A stretch of 64,000 nt of DNA from positions 24,345,446 through 24,409,445 of the forward strand of contig NC_133899.1 of the NCBI RefSeq assembly GCF_964199755.1, given 5' to 3'. The position numbers and the translations under genes were made by a program. The stretch is from Larus michahellis. Taxonomy: Eukaryota; Chordata; Aves; Charadriiformes; Laridae. The notes beneath the pieces were generated by a model. It was not told the DNA's origin, searched no databases, and was given only the letters and a program-made list of their open reading frames with translations. Positions 1 through 13,444 of the stretch are shown here, piece after piece (position 1 is the stretch's first letter; every line of letters begins with the position of its first letter).

Positions 1-394
1 GCAGGATATTAGTAATTGAGGTGCTCTGATAGCAGCGCCTCAAATGCCTGGATGTGCTTCACATCAGACACTGCTTTATTTTAGTGCTGGTATCTGCAAG
101 GAAATGCAAAAAGAGTTTTATTTTTACTTAACTGCATGCTTGAAAACAGGTTGCTGTCTAAATACTGTGTAGCATAAGCGTATGTATTTTTTAAAAATAA
201 TCTCAGTATGCTTAGTCTGAGTACCATACCACTGCACAGACTCGGGTTTGTGGTAGAGCAAGTCCCAAATATATGAAGATTTGCAATGGAGACTTCCTTA
301 AAAAAAAAAAAAATTAAATTGATAAAACTTGTGATAAGTGCTGATGTGAATCTGCCAAAACACATGAAACCTTACGTGTGAGGAAGCCATGCTT

Positions 395-429
<35 letters not shown>

Positions 430-598
430 GGCAATAATCAGCACAATATCATAAATTTCTTCTTTTAGTAAAAACAAGCCATCGAGGCCTGGAATAGTGA
501 CCAGCCCACCAGGTTCAGAGGGGCAGCGGCTGAAACGGGCTCAGCCTTTCACTGGTGTAAATCAGCGTGTACCCCCCGATCTGCACCAGCTTCTGCCT
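1..598. other. Intergenic DNA, no gene seen
   Basis: AT-rich noncoding sequence with only short, composition-driven open frames and no splice-flanked conserved frame. It contains an A-run at about 301-313 and a longer one at 399-426. Confidence 0.6.
399..426. repeat. (A)28 homopolymer
   Basis: An uninterrupted run of 28 A. No recognisable retroposed body lies immediately upstream, so it is listed as a simple repeat and not as the tail of a processed copy. Its length is likely to be polymorphic. Confidence 0.85.
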
Positions 599-599
599 C

Positions 600-1120
600 C
601 TCCCTGCACTGCCATTGTTTGAACGGACACGCTGTAATTTAAGCCAGCATGTTACTGTAATTAAAAAAATACACAAATGACAGAATTTGACTCAAAACCC
701 ACCATCCTTCATGGTTTACATTTCCTACGGAGGGAGTTAACGGGTAAGATGTACATGTTTATTGGTTTCCTTCTTTGTGCTTTTACAAGTATTTTTCTCT
801 TTGATGATCTAAACCATATGTTGAGGTACTTTGGAGGATTATTTTATCAGTTCCTCTGCACTACGAGAGAAATACCAGGGCAGAGCCCATAGGTTTGCAC
901 ACATACGCGCCACTAAATCATCCCTTGTTCCTGAGCAGCCGAGCTGCCATATTGATAAATAGCCCGTGTCACATTAATTTAATTCTGAATCACTCTGAGA
1001 CATCGTTTTGTTACAAATATAAATTTTGTGGTGTAATGGAATGTGTTAAGCCTTTAACAAATGAACATTTAATGGCCGCTCAGGAAAAAACATAAATAAT
1101 CAGAAATAAAATTAGCGGGA
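600..1120. promoter_or_regulatory. Candidate conserved noncoding element
   Basis: This is a balanced, low-repeat, AT-rich stretch dense in homeodomain-type TAAT/ATTA cores and AT-rich octamers, for example around 648-665, 945-1000 and 1060-1115. It lacks CpG clustering and coding structure. That texture is typical of developmental enhancers in vertebrate gene deserts. This is inference from sequence character only; conservation was not measured. Confidence 0.3.
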
Positions 1121-1960
1121 TTGGTAATGAGCGTACGAAGCAGCGTGGCGCGGCCCCGCTTCCCCGGCACAGGGCACAGGTGGGATCAGCACCCGCATTT
1201 TCTCCTTCGCTTTGGCGGCTCCAGGTGGGACATAAATGTCTGCACTCGACATACAAAGTGTTAGTCCCTTTTTTAAACAGACTAGAATTTAAAAGAATAA
1301 TCCGTTAGACCATTTTTGGTAGTAACGTCGAAAAACACCTGTCCTCCTCGCAATTCCTCTCTACCTTTATTACCATTATTTCCAGGCGGCCTTTCATTTA
1401 TTCCTTCCCACTCCTAGCTGAACCCCGCCGATGTCCCACACTCAGAAAAAAACCCCTAATTTTCTCATCACCAGCTCTTTGCGAGCTTGTTTCATGCCTC
1501 TTCTGTCTGTCAACGTTTGCACGAGCTGGGAACAGACAGCAGATATACATATATATTTTTCTCTTCTTTCCACTGACCACCTTATATCTATATATGTATT
1601 TTTTATTCTTTTTTTTTTTTTTCACTGAAGCCCTGCAGACAGTACCTGTTAGAGGCAGCAGCTTTCCAGGCTGCTCCAGCCTCACTGGACACCGTTTTTT
1701 AGGGAAGCCGCAACCTCAGCTGGCAGGAATGGGGATCCGTCAGTCCCTGGGTCAACTCGAGGGCAAGATGTTAAGCACAAAAGTGTTGCGTGATTAGTGG
1801 CAGTCACTGGAAAGAAGTTTTAGTATCTGTGACTATAGGCAGTTTGTGGACTGCAGCCAAAACGCTCTCTTTAAATATCAGAAAGTATCCCTAAAATTGC
1901 AAGCCTTTGGAGACCACGGCACTCCGCAAACTGCCAAGAAAAACAACACGTAGTGCATAA
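1121..1960. other. Intergenic DNA, no gene seen
   Basis: Mixed-composition noncoding DNA with a T-rich run at about 1,609-1,622 and AT dinucleotide-rich patches near 1,545-1,600. No motif, repeat family or coding frame is recognisable. Confidence 0.55.
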
Positions 1961-2400
1961 ATCTGAACCAATCGCTTATTCCAGCTATGAAGGGACCAAA
2001 TGACAAAACACTTACCTAAATGCTTTTTATTTGCATTAACATTTGTTCAGAAATGACGTGAAAGTCTCGGTCCCTTTGCCTTTACATATCTGTATGCTCG
2101 GGGTTCTGTGCGTGAAAATTCCCGTCTCTGGGGTGACAGAGTTAATCAGGCTCATCACTTACAGGGACGTGAAAGAGGGGACGTAAAAGGGGACATAAAA
2201 ACCAACCTGCGCGCCTCTCGGTTTCTCTCTGCTACTTCTCTTTCCTTTGCACCGGGGCTGGTAATTTGTGTGTCGCTAAAGCGTTTCCCCGGCCTTAGCC
2301 TGAACACCTGAATGCGGAGGGGACCTCTCCTGTTTTTTAATTTATAATGGTTAAAATTCACGTCTGTGTTTTGATTGGAAGTCACCCACGTTCTGCTTCC
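1961..2400. promoter_or_regulatory. Candidate conserved noncoding element
   Basis: Low-repeat sequence with several AT-rich cores near 2,020-2,055 and a cluster of related GGGACGTRAAA-like words at about 2,163-2,200 (three imperfect copies in under 40 bp). It is noncoding by reading frame. The enhancer-like reading is inference and needs an alignment to other birds. Confidence 0.25.
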
Positions 2401-5400
2401 AGCCTCCGCGCGTGTGATACCATCCTCTTCTGCATCGACCTGGCCAGAAAGGTGGTCCTGGTCCTGACAAAATCCTGTGTTTTCCTCACCGGAGGCACGG
2501 GCTGGCGATACGTTCTCAAGGGCCGCTGTAAATCAGCGAATCTCTCTCCCTAGGATTTGCTCACGATTTGAAAATCTGACTTGAAACAATCGCCTTTCCC
2601 CTAGGGCACCATATGCAACTCCAATATATTAGTGGCGAAGGAAAATATGCTGCGCTTGGCGTTTACAATTCCCACTCTAATTTACCAGACAGGTGTTTTT
2701 GAGGAACAGCTCATCTGGCAAGAAGAAGGAGGGTCACTGGGTTGGGGATTTTTTTCTCCCTCTTATTTTCATTAAGGGGGCAGGCTCACAAACAGCTGGT
2801 AGAAGGAGTTACTCGGGGAAAACGCTGTGTCTCCCCCATTAACAGCCACAGGGGAGAGGGTCGCCCAGCCAAAAATCCCTGGTTTTGTATGAAACAACTC
2901 CCTGATTATCAAAGGTGACCAGTGAGCTGGACCGCCAGGACCCTGACTCCAGAGAGCACCAGGATCTTGCTCTTCCCCTGAAAAACAGCCTTTTTCTGAG
3001 ACTTTCTCTGGGATGAGTAACAACCCGACTGGTCCTGAAACTTGTGACTCGCATTCCTGCCAGCCAGCCAGCAATTTCTTCCTTAGAGAGAAAATAAAAG
3101 AAAAACAAAAAAAAAAAGAAAAAGAAAAAATAAAACTAAACTAAATTAATCCTGTTCTGAGAGCTAAATATGGTCAGGACATCTGTGACCTCCCCCGACT
3201 TCACCCTGGCTGAGCGGGGACAATAGCTGCCATGTGCCACCCTTTGTTGTTGAGCCTGGAAAAGATTTCTAATCCCAGAATAACACACGTGTGCACCCAT
3301 GCACGTAGGCGCGCACACACACACACACAGAGTGCTGCTAAACTTGCATTTCACATCCAAAAGGGAAGAGTTGGCAGCAGGGCTACCCTCGCAGTGCTAG
3401 AGGGATGAAAGAGCCCCCCCACCTCTTCCCTTGCTTCATAAAACCCGTGTGTACACAAGGGTTTTCTTTCGTCTACAGATGTCCATTTCTAGTGTTACAA
3501 GGTGCAAATTCCGAGGTTCGGCAGACGCTGGAAGCTGTGTTCTCGTGTTGAAATGCCGGTATGTGGTCCGCGTGTCTCTGATCTCCAGAGTTTCCTAGCA
3601 TGACATCTTTCATCATCATCATCAAGCCGGAGGACGTAGATACATGTGGCCACCAGATTCCCCTCCAGCGGGAAGACGGGGCCGCACCCTTTCACTCCCC
3701 TCTTTCCCCTGGAATGGGCGATGCTTTAAAGTCGCCCTTGCCCGGCTTCGCGGGATGCCTGGCCTCGCAGCACCGAGCCAAAACACCCCTGTAAATAAGG
3801 GCACATGCCAAAAGGAGGCGGTTGGAGCCCTCGCTCCAGCCAGCAAAGCTCTAACCTCTCCCTACCCCTCTTTGAAGGGGACGGGAGAGGGTCACCCCGC
3901 CAGCCCCTACTGCTCTGCTCATCTTGCCCCATGTCAGGAAACAGTGGCCTTTTTTTTTTTCTTTACTTTTTTGGAAGGAAGTGGTTAGCTCTTCCTTCAC
4001 CGCCCCACAATGGGACTCATTTGCAAAGGCGCTCTTCAATCAAGAGCGAGCGAGACCACAGAGATGGCTGGTGTGGGAGGGAAACGGGGCTCGGTGGGAA
4101 GCCTGCGGAGAGCGGCCACGACCGCCCGTGGCAGAGGACCCCCTACCCTGCGTACTCCCTGTTCAAGTCATCTCGGCCACCCCACCGCTCCTGGCCCCGT
4201 GCGGGAGATCTCCCCCAAGGGCTATCGCTCGCATTCGGTGGATGTTTCTGACTCGCATCAAAGTGGAAGCTGCAGCAAGAGTGCGTCAAGTCAGCTTTGG
4301 CAAGTCTCGTGGCTCTCCCCTTTTTTTTTTTTTTTTATTCCCCCCTTCCTTTTTCTTGTTGCTGCTCAGCCCTGCAGAACATAATTAGAAAATGAACCAT
4401 TTATAAAACAAATGTTTCCGGGAGAAACTCCCCTGAACACCCGTGTCATAAAATTATTGAACACGGCGTCTGAGAGCGTTCAGCATCCAAAATTTCCTTG
4501 GGGCTCACGCCTATCCATTATCCTGTCACTGCTTCAACTGGGCGGTGACATTTTACTGGCGGCACCCTGTTCCCCTCCAAAAGAAGTCGGCCTTTTGGCT
4601 GTTCTGCTAACAAACCAACGCTCTGCTCCATCCGGTGTCCTCCATCTCTCCGTAGAGATCCTGGGGCTGCCTGGCTTATCTCTCACTCCCCTTCCCAGCG
4701 CATCCAAGGGGATGGAGGGAGGTGACGGCCTCCCCAGCCCCATGGACTGGTGGCATTTTCAGGGCTGAGCAAAGCAGCGTGGCTTCCAGAGCTGGGATGT
4801 CCCCACCTTCTAGAAATACTCATAGCTTTTGCTCAAGGTAAACATTTTGGGCTGGAACATCCCATATTTCACCCTCCGCTGGGATCGGTTTTGCCCAACG
4901 ACTCAGTTCCCACCGGAGCACCATATAACTCGCCAGACTTTCCAACACGCTCTACAAAGTGCTTTGAGATCCCTGCCAGCTCCCTCTCTGGTCTTCTGGC
5001 GCAGTTCAAGAGGCAGATATTAATCTTAACAGCTATATGCTGGCTGGGCCCTGGTTGCCTAAGAGATTCTCCCTGAATTTATTTATTTGGATTTATACAA
5101 AAGAGCATAAAAAGGAACACTCCTCCCAGACTCCAGGCTCACCAGCCATAAATTACAAAAACAACTACAATGAAACCACCCACAGTACCGCCCTCCCCCG
5201 ACACGACTGTTTTCCTCCAACACCCAGCTCTACAGCAGCAATGTCCGGCTTCTCTGCGCGCCTTGGTGTTCCCGCATGGAGACGTCAAGCGCAGGCGGCC
5301 CAAGGATCGGTGTTTTGGGAAGCCCAGTCCTTGCTCCTTCTTCAGAGCTGCTGGGGTACCACTTACGTGAGAGGTGGAAGAAGCAGTGGATGTGATTTCC

Positions 5401-5461
5401 AGCAGATAGGATGGTCCCCTAGCACTTTAAAAAGTCCACACGGACAAAGCTAAAGTAGCTC
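2401..5461. other. Intergenic DNA, no gene seen
   Basis: Noncoding. It includes a purine-rich run near 3,085-3,130, a short (CA)n at about 3,314-3,329, pyrimidine runs at about 3,951-3,972 and 4,319-4,336, and GC-richer patches at 3,640-4,270. Open frames of 110-154 codons in that GC-richer patch overlap on both strands, have no homology I recognise, and are treated as chance. Confidence 0.5.
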
Positions 5462-5464
5462 ACA

Positions 5465-6150
5465 CGGGACAGCGGTGGCCGGAGAGACCTCAAGAGGTCT
5501 TCTGGTTCCCGCAGGTCTTCTCATCCACCTAGTCTGTCCTGATACATAGCTTCCATCGCCTCCCTCACAAGGAATCCCAGTTCTCGCCCTTGGAAAATGT
5601 TTCCTAAAGTCTGACCTCAGTCACCTTTGCCCTTCACCTAATCACTTTATGTGCTAGCCCCAGCAGACATGGAGGACTGCTTCCTATCTCCTATCCAGTG
5701 GGGAAATTCAAAATACTTGAAGGCTGTTATCATGTTTTCCCTCAGTTTTCTCCTCTCTAGACTAAACAACGCCAATTTTCTCAGTGTCTTCTTGCAGGTC
5801 ATGTTTTCTAGAGCTCTGTTCCTCTTTGTTCTTCTCCTCTGGACCCTCTCCAAGGAGTCCGCATCTTTTCTCAAGTGTAGTGCCAAAAGCTGTATTCAAT
5901 ATCCAGCCGAGGTCTTCCTGGGGCTGTGCGGAGCAGATGGATAACTTTGCATGTCTTTCGCGTAGCGCTGCGAGTCTGATGTGTGTTTTGCTCGCAAAAG
6001 ACAGAGCTCTGCTGGCTCCTCTTCAGCCCGTGATACACTATGCCCTCCTCAAATGCACCAGAGCTCCAGACAGGGTCTCTTCTTATCAGCAGGGTCCTCT
6101 CTGATTGAAGGTTATTTGGCTTTGCTTTACAGGTCTTCTTGCTGCTCATG
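5465..6150 (-). mobile_element. Old degenerate CR1 LINE 3' fragment
   Basis: On the minus strand the translation retains the C-terminal reverse-transcriptase-end signature of CR1 (an L-x-VQRR-x-TK stretch, then LFSLERRKLR and an I-T-A-F-K-Y-like segment) at about 5,690-5,890. It ends near 5,465-5,500 with a diverged version of the CR1 3' untranslated end. It is clearly older than the other copies in this window. The right-hand boundary is an estimate because similarity fades after about 6,100. Confidence 0.7.
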
Positions 6151-6785
6151 CTGAGTTTTGGCAATTTTAGCAATGTAGAAGCAATCCCTTGAGGTTTGAG
6201 TGCCCCGGGGCCATGTTTCTGCTGAGGGAAGGAAGACAATCTGTAGCTCTTTAAACATATTGTCATGAATTCACACTCATGCCCTCGCTTTGCTTCAGAG
6301 CCCCGAAAGGTTTTGTCCCAAGAAGGTAGGCTGTTAGGCCTGTTTCCTTCCCTGGTGCAGCTGTGCCCAAATCCCAGAGAAATGCTACAGATGGTATGCT
6401 AACTTGATTTTTGGACGTCGTGCTCTTCCAACCCAAGTTTTCCATAGCACACCAACACATCATAAGCGCTACCTCCTGCCCTGGCATGTGAAGACCCCTT
6501 GGATCCCGCCTCCTTCTTCCTCACTGGCCTGTCCTTGCCTTAGGTAGTAGTGAACGGTGGAAGAACAGAGAAAGAGGAAGCGATGGGATGGCCACCAGTG
6601 GGTGGGCACCCTGATGGCCATCTCCAGGCCCAGATGACCAGGCAAGTTCCCAGCGCACGGCTGAGCTGGAACCAGGAGACCAGATGAGGTTCATGCACTC
6701 ACTGTGCCAGACTGCACCACATCTAGGGACCAAGCTGAAGGTGTGACAGGGTGCATCAGCTGTAGGTGACCACATCGTCTGGAAA
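6151..6785. other. Intergenic DNA, no gene seen
   Basis: Unremarkable noncoding sequence between two CR1 fragments. No coding frame or repeat family is recognised. Confidence 0.5.
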
Positions 6786-7110
6786 ATGCTCTGATAAAAC
6801 CAAGTGTCATAGGAGCACAGGGTAACTCAGGCTGGAAGAAGCATCAGGATGTCCCTAACCCAACCTCTGAGCTCAGCCCACGTTCCTCACAGTGTTATCC
6901 GGTCAGCCTCAAAAAATTCCAAGGATGGAGACTGCACAGCCTCTTTGGGTCACCTGCTCCAATGGTTGACTGTCCTCACAATGAAAAAGGTTTTTCTATA
7001 TGTCTGGAAATTATACTCATGGATCACACTAGGTACATTTTTCCCAATCCTAAAACCTAGACACAGACCTAAGCCAATCCTAAGACCTTAGTTACGGCTT
7101 TAGTGACCCT
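6786..7110 (-). mobile_element. CR1 LINE 3' fragment, diverged
   Basis: The plus-strand text at about 6,820-7,030 is the reverse complement of a CR1 3' region: the collection of words for 'lump-sum' RT tail sequence, with a TCCAAGGATGGAGACT-like segment and a CACAATGAAAAAGGTTTTTC-like segment in the expected order. It is 5'-truncated and has no intact reading frame. Boundaries are approximate. Confidence 0.75.
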
Positions 7111-10100
7111 TCTGCTGCCTCTTTTATCCACAGCATAGTCACAAAGTGGGATTCAGTGACAGATGGGGGTGCACATGGTGTGGTAGGATCCAAGTCACTG
7201 TGTTAGCAGGAGGACCAGGCAAAGAGGGAACACTGAAGGCAGCAAATGAATCTCAGCTAATGCATGGGGCTGCCCCCTCAAAGGCAGCCACCTGCCTCGT
7301 GAGCTAAAGCCACCTCGTTGGTAGGTGTTGGCGCACGTTCTTGAACAATGGGATCTGGTCCAGGAGGGGGTCTTCAGATATTGCTGCAACTTCAAAAAAT
7401 AGGCAGATTCAAACAACCATCCAGGCTGAAGTGGAGGCTGCAGGTGGAGTAGCACCATTACAGAGATGTTGGACTCATCCCAAGCCCCAGGAGCTAGCGT
7501 CAGAAAAATCAGAATTAAATTGAAACGGGAAAGAAATCCAAACCAGTCCAGGGTGTATTCATTCAGGATATTCTTTCTTTAACTCTGCCCTACAGTCAAG
7601 AAATAATGACGCAGTTATAATTCAAGCATGTTTACATTTGTAGCCCTTGATTAGATTCAACTAATTAGATTCAGCAAAAATTTTTCTTTCTCTCTTCTGT
7701 TTTTCTTTATGCTCTTTAAAGTTACAGTGTCGTTTTGGGTGGGTGAAGGCTGGCAAACAGTTAACAAACTACCCAGCAAATTCACAGAAAGGTCGTCTTC
7801 TTCTGCCCCAGTGCACCAGGTGTAGCAGGGGCAGAAGCAGCCTTCAGCTTGCTCTCAGCATTGCCCAGTCCCCCAGGGCCGTCTGGACATAACAATGGAC
7901 CTGGGAAAACCACGGCTATGACAGAGCAGGAGAGCTGGTGAATGGCTTGGGTTGTGTTTTTTTTTCAGTAACACAGTTCTGTGTTATGTTGGGATCCATT
8001 TTTTTGCACCAGAGTGCAATTGATGAAAAAAGGTTTAATGCAGAGCAATTTTCTTGGCGATGGCCAGGAAACCACAGAAGACCAGAGAGCAAAGAAGGGA
8101 TCCACCTTGAGGTGTCTGTACCTGTGACTGACTCCAACAAAGCCACAAATCTGATCGCAAACAGCACCAGCACAGAGCCCGAAACCAAATGCTAACAAAA
8201 GTAAAGATAACCCATGCGAACTGGTGGGTTGCATTATACACTGAACATCATAGCAATAGCTATCCATGCTAGATCCATAATTCAGCATGGACGGTGGTCA
8301 TCAACGTAAGATAAACTAATTACAGGAGGCAGGAATAAGTTAAAGCTACATAAATTGAGCTTCTTGGTCTCCCTGAAAGGTGTAATGGCCACAAGCTTTC
8401 ACCTGAGGAGTCACAGGAAGAAATGCTAGATTTGACAAGAGACCAGTTGAGGTTTTGGAGAATGGAGTCCACCAAGACTTCAGAAATACCACAGAGCTTG
8501 CAATAAAATCCTATGAGTTGGCAGCTCTGCCCATCTTTAGGCTTTGCCCAGAGCAACCAAGTTCATATCTGCAGTTCCCCAAAATACCAGAAAAATCAAA
8601 GCACTCCTCAAGTGCCCTGAGCCAATGCAGGAAAATGCTTTGTCCCCCTGGTGAAATATGGACAAGACAGACTGTGCTTCCTCCAGCCTGTGCTCCTCTG
8701 CTCCTCTGCAGGAAAACACTCTCTGCCAAGGCAGCAGTCGGCACCGTGGCATCAGCAAAACCTCCAGCAAGGACCCTGTGCCAACTTGTGCATCTTGCAC
8801 TGACAGAATCATCCTGAAGGGAATTTTGGCAAAGAGGTGAGTCCGTTGTCCTGGGAGGTGTCTGCCATGGGTAGGCCTTGAGAGCTCCTGGATCCCCCTG
8901 GATTGTTATACATCTCATGATCAGATTAATTAAGCTGAAATGAATTTAGGTGCTGGCTCGAGGCCAAAATGCATGAACACATCCACACCCAGCCTTACTC
9001 CAAGCATGGCATGTTAGGACCGTAGAGGGTCATCGTCCCTAAACGAGAGTGGGCAGGAAGAGATGAAGCTGGCATTAATTAACTGAGCTGATTTCCCCAG
9101 AAAGAGCAACAAGGGGGATCTCTCAGCCAGGACCAGCCACACGGGTGCTGGCTGGATGAGAAGGTCAACGCAAGCAAGAGGCGTCACGCATTCTTCTGTG
9201 CATCCCTCACCTACAGCTGGGCTCAAGGAGGAGGTGGCCAGCTTGCCGCTGAAGGGAAGGGTGTGTTAGTGCAGCATCCCAGCTCCCATGTGAGCCACCC
9301 CAGAGCCAAACTACCGTTTGATTAATCAATCGTTCTATCCAGCTCCCTGCCTCCCTCCGCATGCAACGAGCATGAGCCGAGCAGCACGCACTCACGGCCT
9401 TCAAGGGCTGGCTTAGGCAGCCCCTGATAGTGCTGTTTATACAGCTTCCCGATGGAAACAATGTGGATTTTATTAAACGATCCCATTAATGTTTCTCCAT
9501 GTTGTCATTGCAGACTTCAAACGATGATTTATGTTGGCTCGTAGGTCTTTGTCCTCGCAGCCGCACCGCAAGCAGCATCCAAGGACAAAGTGTTCTGGGA
9601 CGGGACGGTGGGAGTCCTGCTGCTCCGGCTGTGTGGCCATGCCGAGGTCTGCTCCGCCGGTGCCACACGCCGGGGAACAAAGGGGACCGCCGGCCAGGCA
9701 AGGACAGTGACACGAGCCACACGGCCACCTGGGACCATCCTTCGTGCTGCAGTGCGGTGTTGGTCTCCCACGCCGATGGCTTAAAGGGAGAGCTGCACAA
9801 GGCTGCGCTGCGAGGGAGCCCGCACAACCACGGGCAACTTTTTTACCTTCTTGGAAGTGGCACAGCTCCTTTTATCCCGGAAAAATTGTACCTGTTTGTT
9901 CCATGCTGGTTCTTAGCCCTAAGAATTAAATTTATACTGCCAGCCTGCTTTTCCCCTTATTTTTCCACCCCATCATTCCCTGGCGGATTGTACACAAAAA
10001 CGAGTTTTGCCTCCTCGCTGCTCATTTTGCATATATGCCAGTTTTCATCTCAGGATTGAACCAAATAACCCACTCAGTGGAGAAAACCCAGCTATGGAGT

Positions 10101-13100
10101 CACAGACTGTTGTCTTCAGGACCTACAAGCTGCAGACAGCCTTTCTTGGCCAAGGTAAGATGTGGCAATGCCTGGAGCGATAGAGCAGTTGATATGGATG
10201 GAGCCAGGAGGGGGATATACCCCGGGCAGCTCTCTATATGTGCTTTGGGAGGTGTCAAAAACACTGCAAAGTCCATTCCCTTCAAAGCACTTGCCTGCAT
10301 TGTGCTGGTGCATGATGGGTCTGGTCAGGTTGGACGGTGCTGAGCTTGTGGGAACGAGGCATTCCTGGGACACCTCTTCCCACCCAAAAAAACCCCAAGG
10401 TTTTCGCTGGCAGGCACCACTTTTGTGTGTGTGCCCAAGGGCTTCGCTCTCAAAGCTCAGCCTGAACGTCCTCTGGGTGATTTACTCACTTGGTCTTCTT
10501 ACCTCGCGCAAATTGCCTGGAGGGCTTCGTTTGAGATGAGTGCTCGCAAAAACGCGTCCAGCAACTACACGGCCACGTACAGCCACTGAAAAATCGGCCA
10601 AGGAGGTCTGCAGCGAAGCTGCTTTTCATGCACCTGGGCGTGAGTCTGCTCCCTACCCTCCTGTTTAAGTACAAGCCCTGCCCTTGGCTGCGTTCTAGGA
10701 ATATTTGACCCTGTGGGAGTCTCTCAGAGAAGATCTTGCTCTTTGCGGAACCACCGTCACGTTAGAGCAGATATTGTGAAGGGGTTCAAACCTCACACAT
10801 GCAAGGTCGCCGTAACCACCACAAAACAGAACTTTCAAGTTTTTGGAGTCTGGGCCGTGACTTTCCCACTGCTTTTGTCAGCACCTGCACAGGCCAAACG
10901 TTTCTGCACCCAAAACCGCACTACTGAAAACGGCAGGGTGATGCTGTAGAGAGGATTGGGGGGAGCCTGTGTGGAATAGCAAAAGTGCAGCTCATTTCTT
11001 GCATATTTTTGCTTTAAAAGTCATCACAAGCTGAAAGCAAAAGGCAGAATCAGACCTAACAAAAATGCATCTCGTTATCATCCACAGGTAAGTCTAAGAT
11101 CCTGCAGCACCAATAAGTTTTCCTTGCCCAGCTTTGGAACACTCACATCTCTGGGCTACAGCCTTCCTTGTGCTTCTTGTTTCTTCTTTGTTCGCCTATT
11201 ACTCTCCTCAGACCTTCAGTTTATCAAGATGTTCTCTGGCCAGCCAGGACTTGACATCCACAGCACCGCAACAAACCTTGGACAAACTCCAGGAGCTCAT
11301 AGCAATGGCCAGACCGGCTCTCCTGGCTTGCTAGGACTGGAGCGTGGTTGTCACGATGCACACCCGCTCAGCTCCCAGAAGACAGTCACCAGCATGCAGC
11401 TGCTCTCCTCGCCCTCCATGCTGTCCCCACGACCGGGTGATGCGTGTCTTCTCCTGGCTGCAAGGAAGGAGGGTGCAAACTTTTGCAGCAGCAACAGCAA
11501 AACCAAAGAGTCTCAGCTTTCCTTCCTCCTCAGGATGGAGACTGCTGTGTCTAGTTTGCAGCGCCGTTTAAAAGACCATCAAACCACCAGATTTCTTGCC
11601 ACTCCAGCGGGAAATGGTGGTATGAAAGCCCAAATCCCAGGTGCCCACCTGGACCTGCCCGAGTGGGGACGAACGGAGGGCTGCATCCAAAAAGGCCATG
11701 GAGGTGCCTGCATGAGCTTTGCAGGTGAACCTTCACCTGGGCAAGGTGGCAGGAGGTGACCTCTCCTCCGTGGGGTTTTGCAGGGAAATGTTTCTCCTGA
11801 GCACAGCATAAAGGCTGCCTATATTACTGAGGGTTAGCAAAAACCCTAAGAAAGCAAAATACAGCTGAAGGGAAGAATATATTGGGAAGGGAGTCATATG
11901 GCTGGCTGGGAAACGCAGGGCTTTGAAAGGGGATGGGGCGGGACAGGAAGAACATTCCTTTCTCACTACAAACGCCTCAAGCCGCTTGGGAAACATCCAA
12001 CAGGGCCGCCCCGCTTGCACCCTGGGGCCGGCAGCAAGGGCCCTGCTCGCTGGCAGATGCTGCGCCGCCGAGCCCCAGGCTCATCCCAGACCACCACCAT
12101 AGAGGGAGAGGGACGAGGTGCCCGGAAAGAGGCAGCCTGAGCCCCAGATGCTCTGGCTGGAAATGGCCGCGTGCGCCGGGCGCAGGTGGCCGCACGCAGC
12201 AGGGTCACCTCTTCTGCAGCCACCGGTGCCAGCTTGGAGATGCTCAGCTGCATGCATGGGAAAGAAGGGAGAGGGGAGCGTGTTGCTGTGGGGACATGTT
12301 TTGCAGCTCCATGTGGTGCTCACACCCAGATGCCTCTCCTCTGTCCTGGGAAGATGGGGAGAAGTGCGGCTGCTTTGTGCTTTCACCTCCAACAGGGCTT
12401 CACAGACCCTTCCCCACCTTGCCGTGGGGCCCAGAGGATCAGGACCAGCTTTGGGGCAGGTCTCCTTCCTGCCACCTTGTTCCTCATCCCCCTGCCTCTT
12501 CTCTGCCCCACTGTTTAATAGGGTTGTCTATTCTTCCCCAAATTTCTTAATTATTATCAAAAGCAGGGTTTATAGATACATGGAAGTGAAGAATTAAACC
12601 CCTCCTCTGCACCTTCATGCTGACAAAGCCATCACTTGGGACGTCAAGGCCACCCCAAATGACCAGATGAGAACAGTCATTATTGTCTGAGCTACACCCA
12701 GGCTTCCTTGGTCCCTGCCTAAGCAACTCGACCCCTTACCTTGACTTCTGCTGACATCCAAGAGAGGGGACTCAGCCCTGCTCCCCCACTGCCGCATGCA
12801 ATGCCACCAAAACCAGCGTCAGGATAGACCCCATCCTGCAGTGGGCTTCTTTTTTTCCTTCTCACTTACAAAGGGCTGGCTTTTCTTTTGATAAATATCA
12901 ACGACGCTGATGTGCTTTCATTCCCTTTGAAGTCATTTGTGCCTCCACACATGCTTGCTGCTGCCTTGAGACGTGTTTTTTTGTCCCAAATTGCTGAGGA
13001 CACCCATGAAGAGTCATGGTAGCCGAACGTCCGTGCTGCCTTCTCCCTGGCACAGAACCGCATGGGGAAGATCTCTGCTCCTTCCCAAATAAATGCTAGT

Positions 13101-13440
13101 TTCCCAACAGGTGCCAACAGCTGTTGGGTGAGCTCTTCTTGTAGAGAAACCCATAACGTTGGTCTTTCCCTCCCATCACCTGGCTGATGGCATAGAGTTT
13201 GGCATTTTAAAATTTTGTGTCCCGGCTGTGCTTTGTTTTGCAAGACTGAAGCAGTGCAGAGGATGCAGCCAACGAAAGGCCAGGCAGCTGCCCTTCTTCC
13301 CATCCAGGTGCCCAAACCAACCCAGTGACAGGCAGCACATGGCACGGGGCTAGCAGAGCGAGGGCATGGAGGGAGCACGAGGAGACCCCGAGGGGAGCAA
13401 AGAGCCTGGTTGCACCAGGGATGGGAGTGGGCTTTCTCAG
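7111..13440. other. Intergenic DNA, no gene seen
   Basis: Six kilobases of noncoding DNA without recognisable repeats. GC-richer patches lie at about 9,530-9,830 and 11,980-12,300. Several chance open frames occur (up to 211 codons at 11,124-11,759) with overlapping frames on the other strand and no recognisable domain. No promoter or exon can be supported. Confidence 0.5.
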
Positions 13441-13444
13441 ATCA

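Noticed and set aside
399..426. Poly(A) tail of a processed pseudogene
   Set aside because: The preceding sequence has no coding relic, and a target duplication is not visible.
10775..10800. tRNA-like box B (GGTTCAAACC)
   Set aside because: No flanking T-stem complementarity, no box A at the right distance and no cloverleaf.
11124..11759. 211-codon open frame
   Set aside because: No domain, no splice or promoter context, overlapping open frames on both strands, and composition typical of GC-moderate noncoding DNA.
11933..12597. Overlapping 205- and 159-codon frames in a GC-rich patch
   Set aside because: Several frames on both strands are open at once, as expected when stop codons are rare in GC-rich DNA; no recognisable protein.
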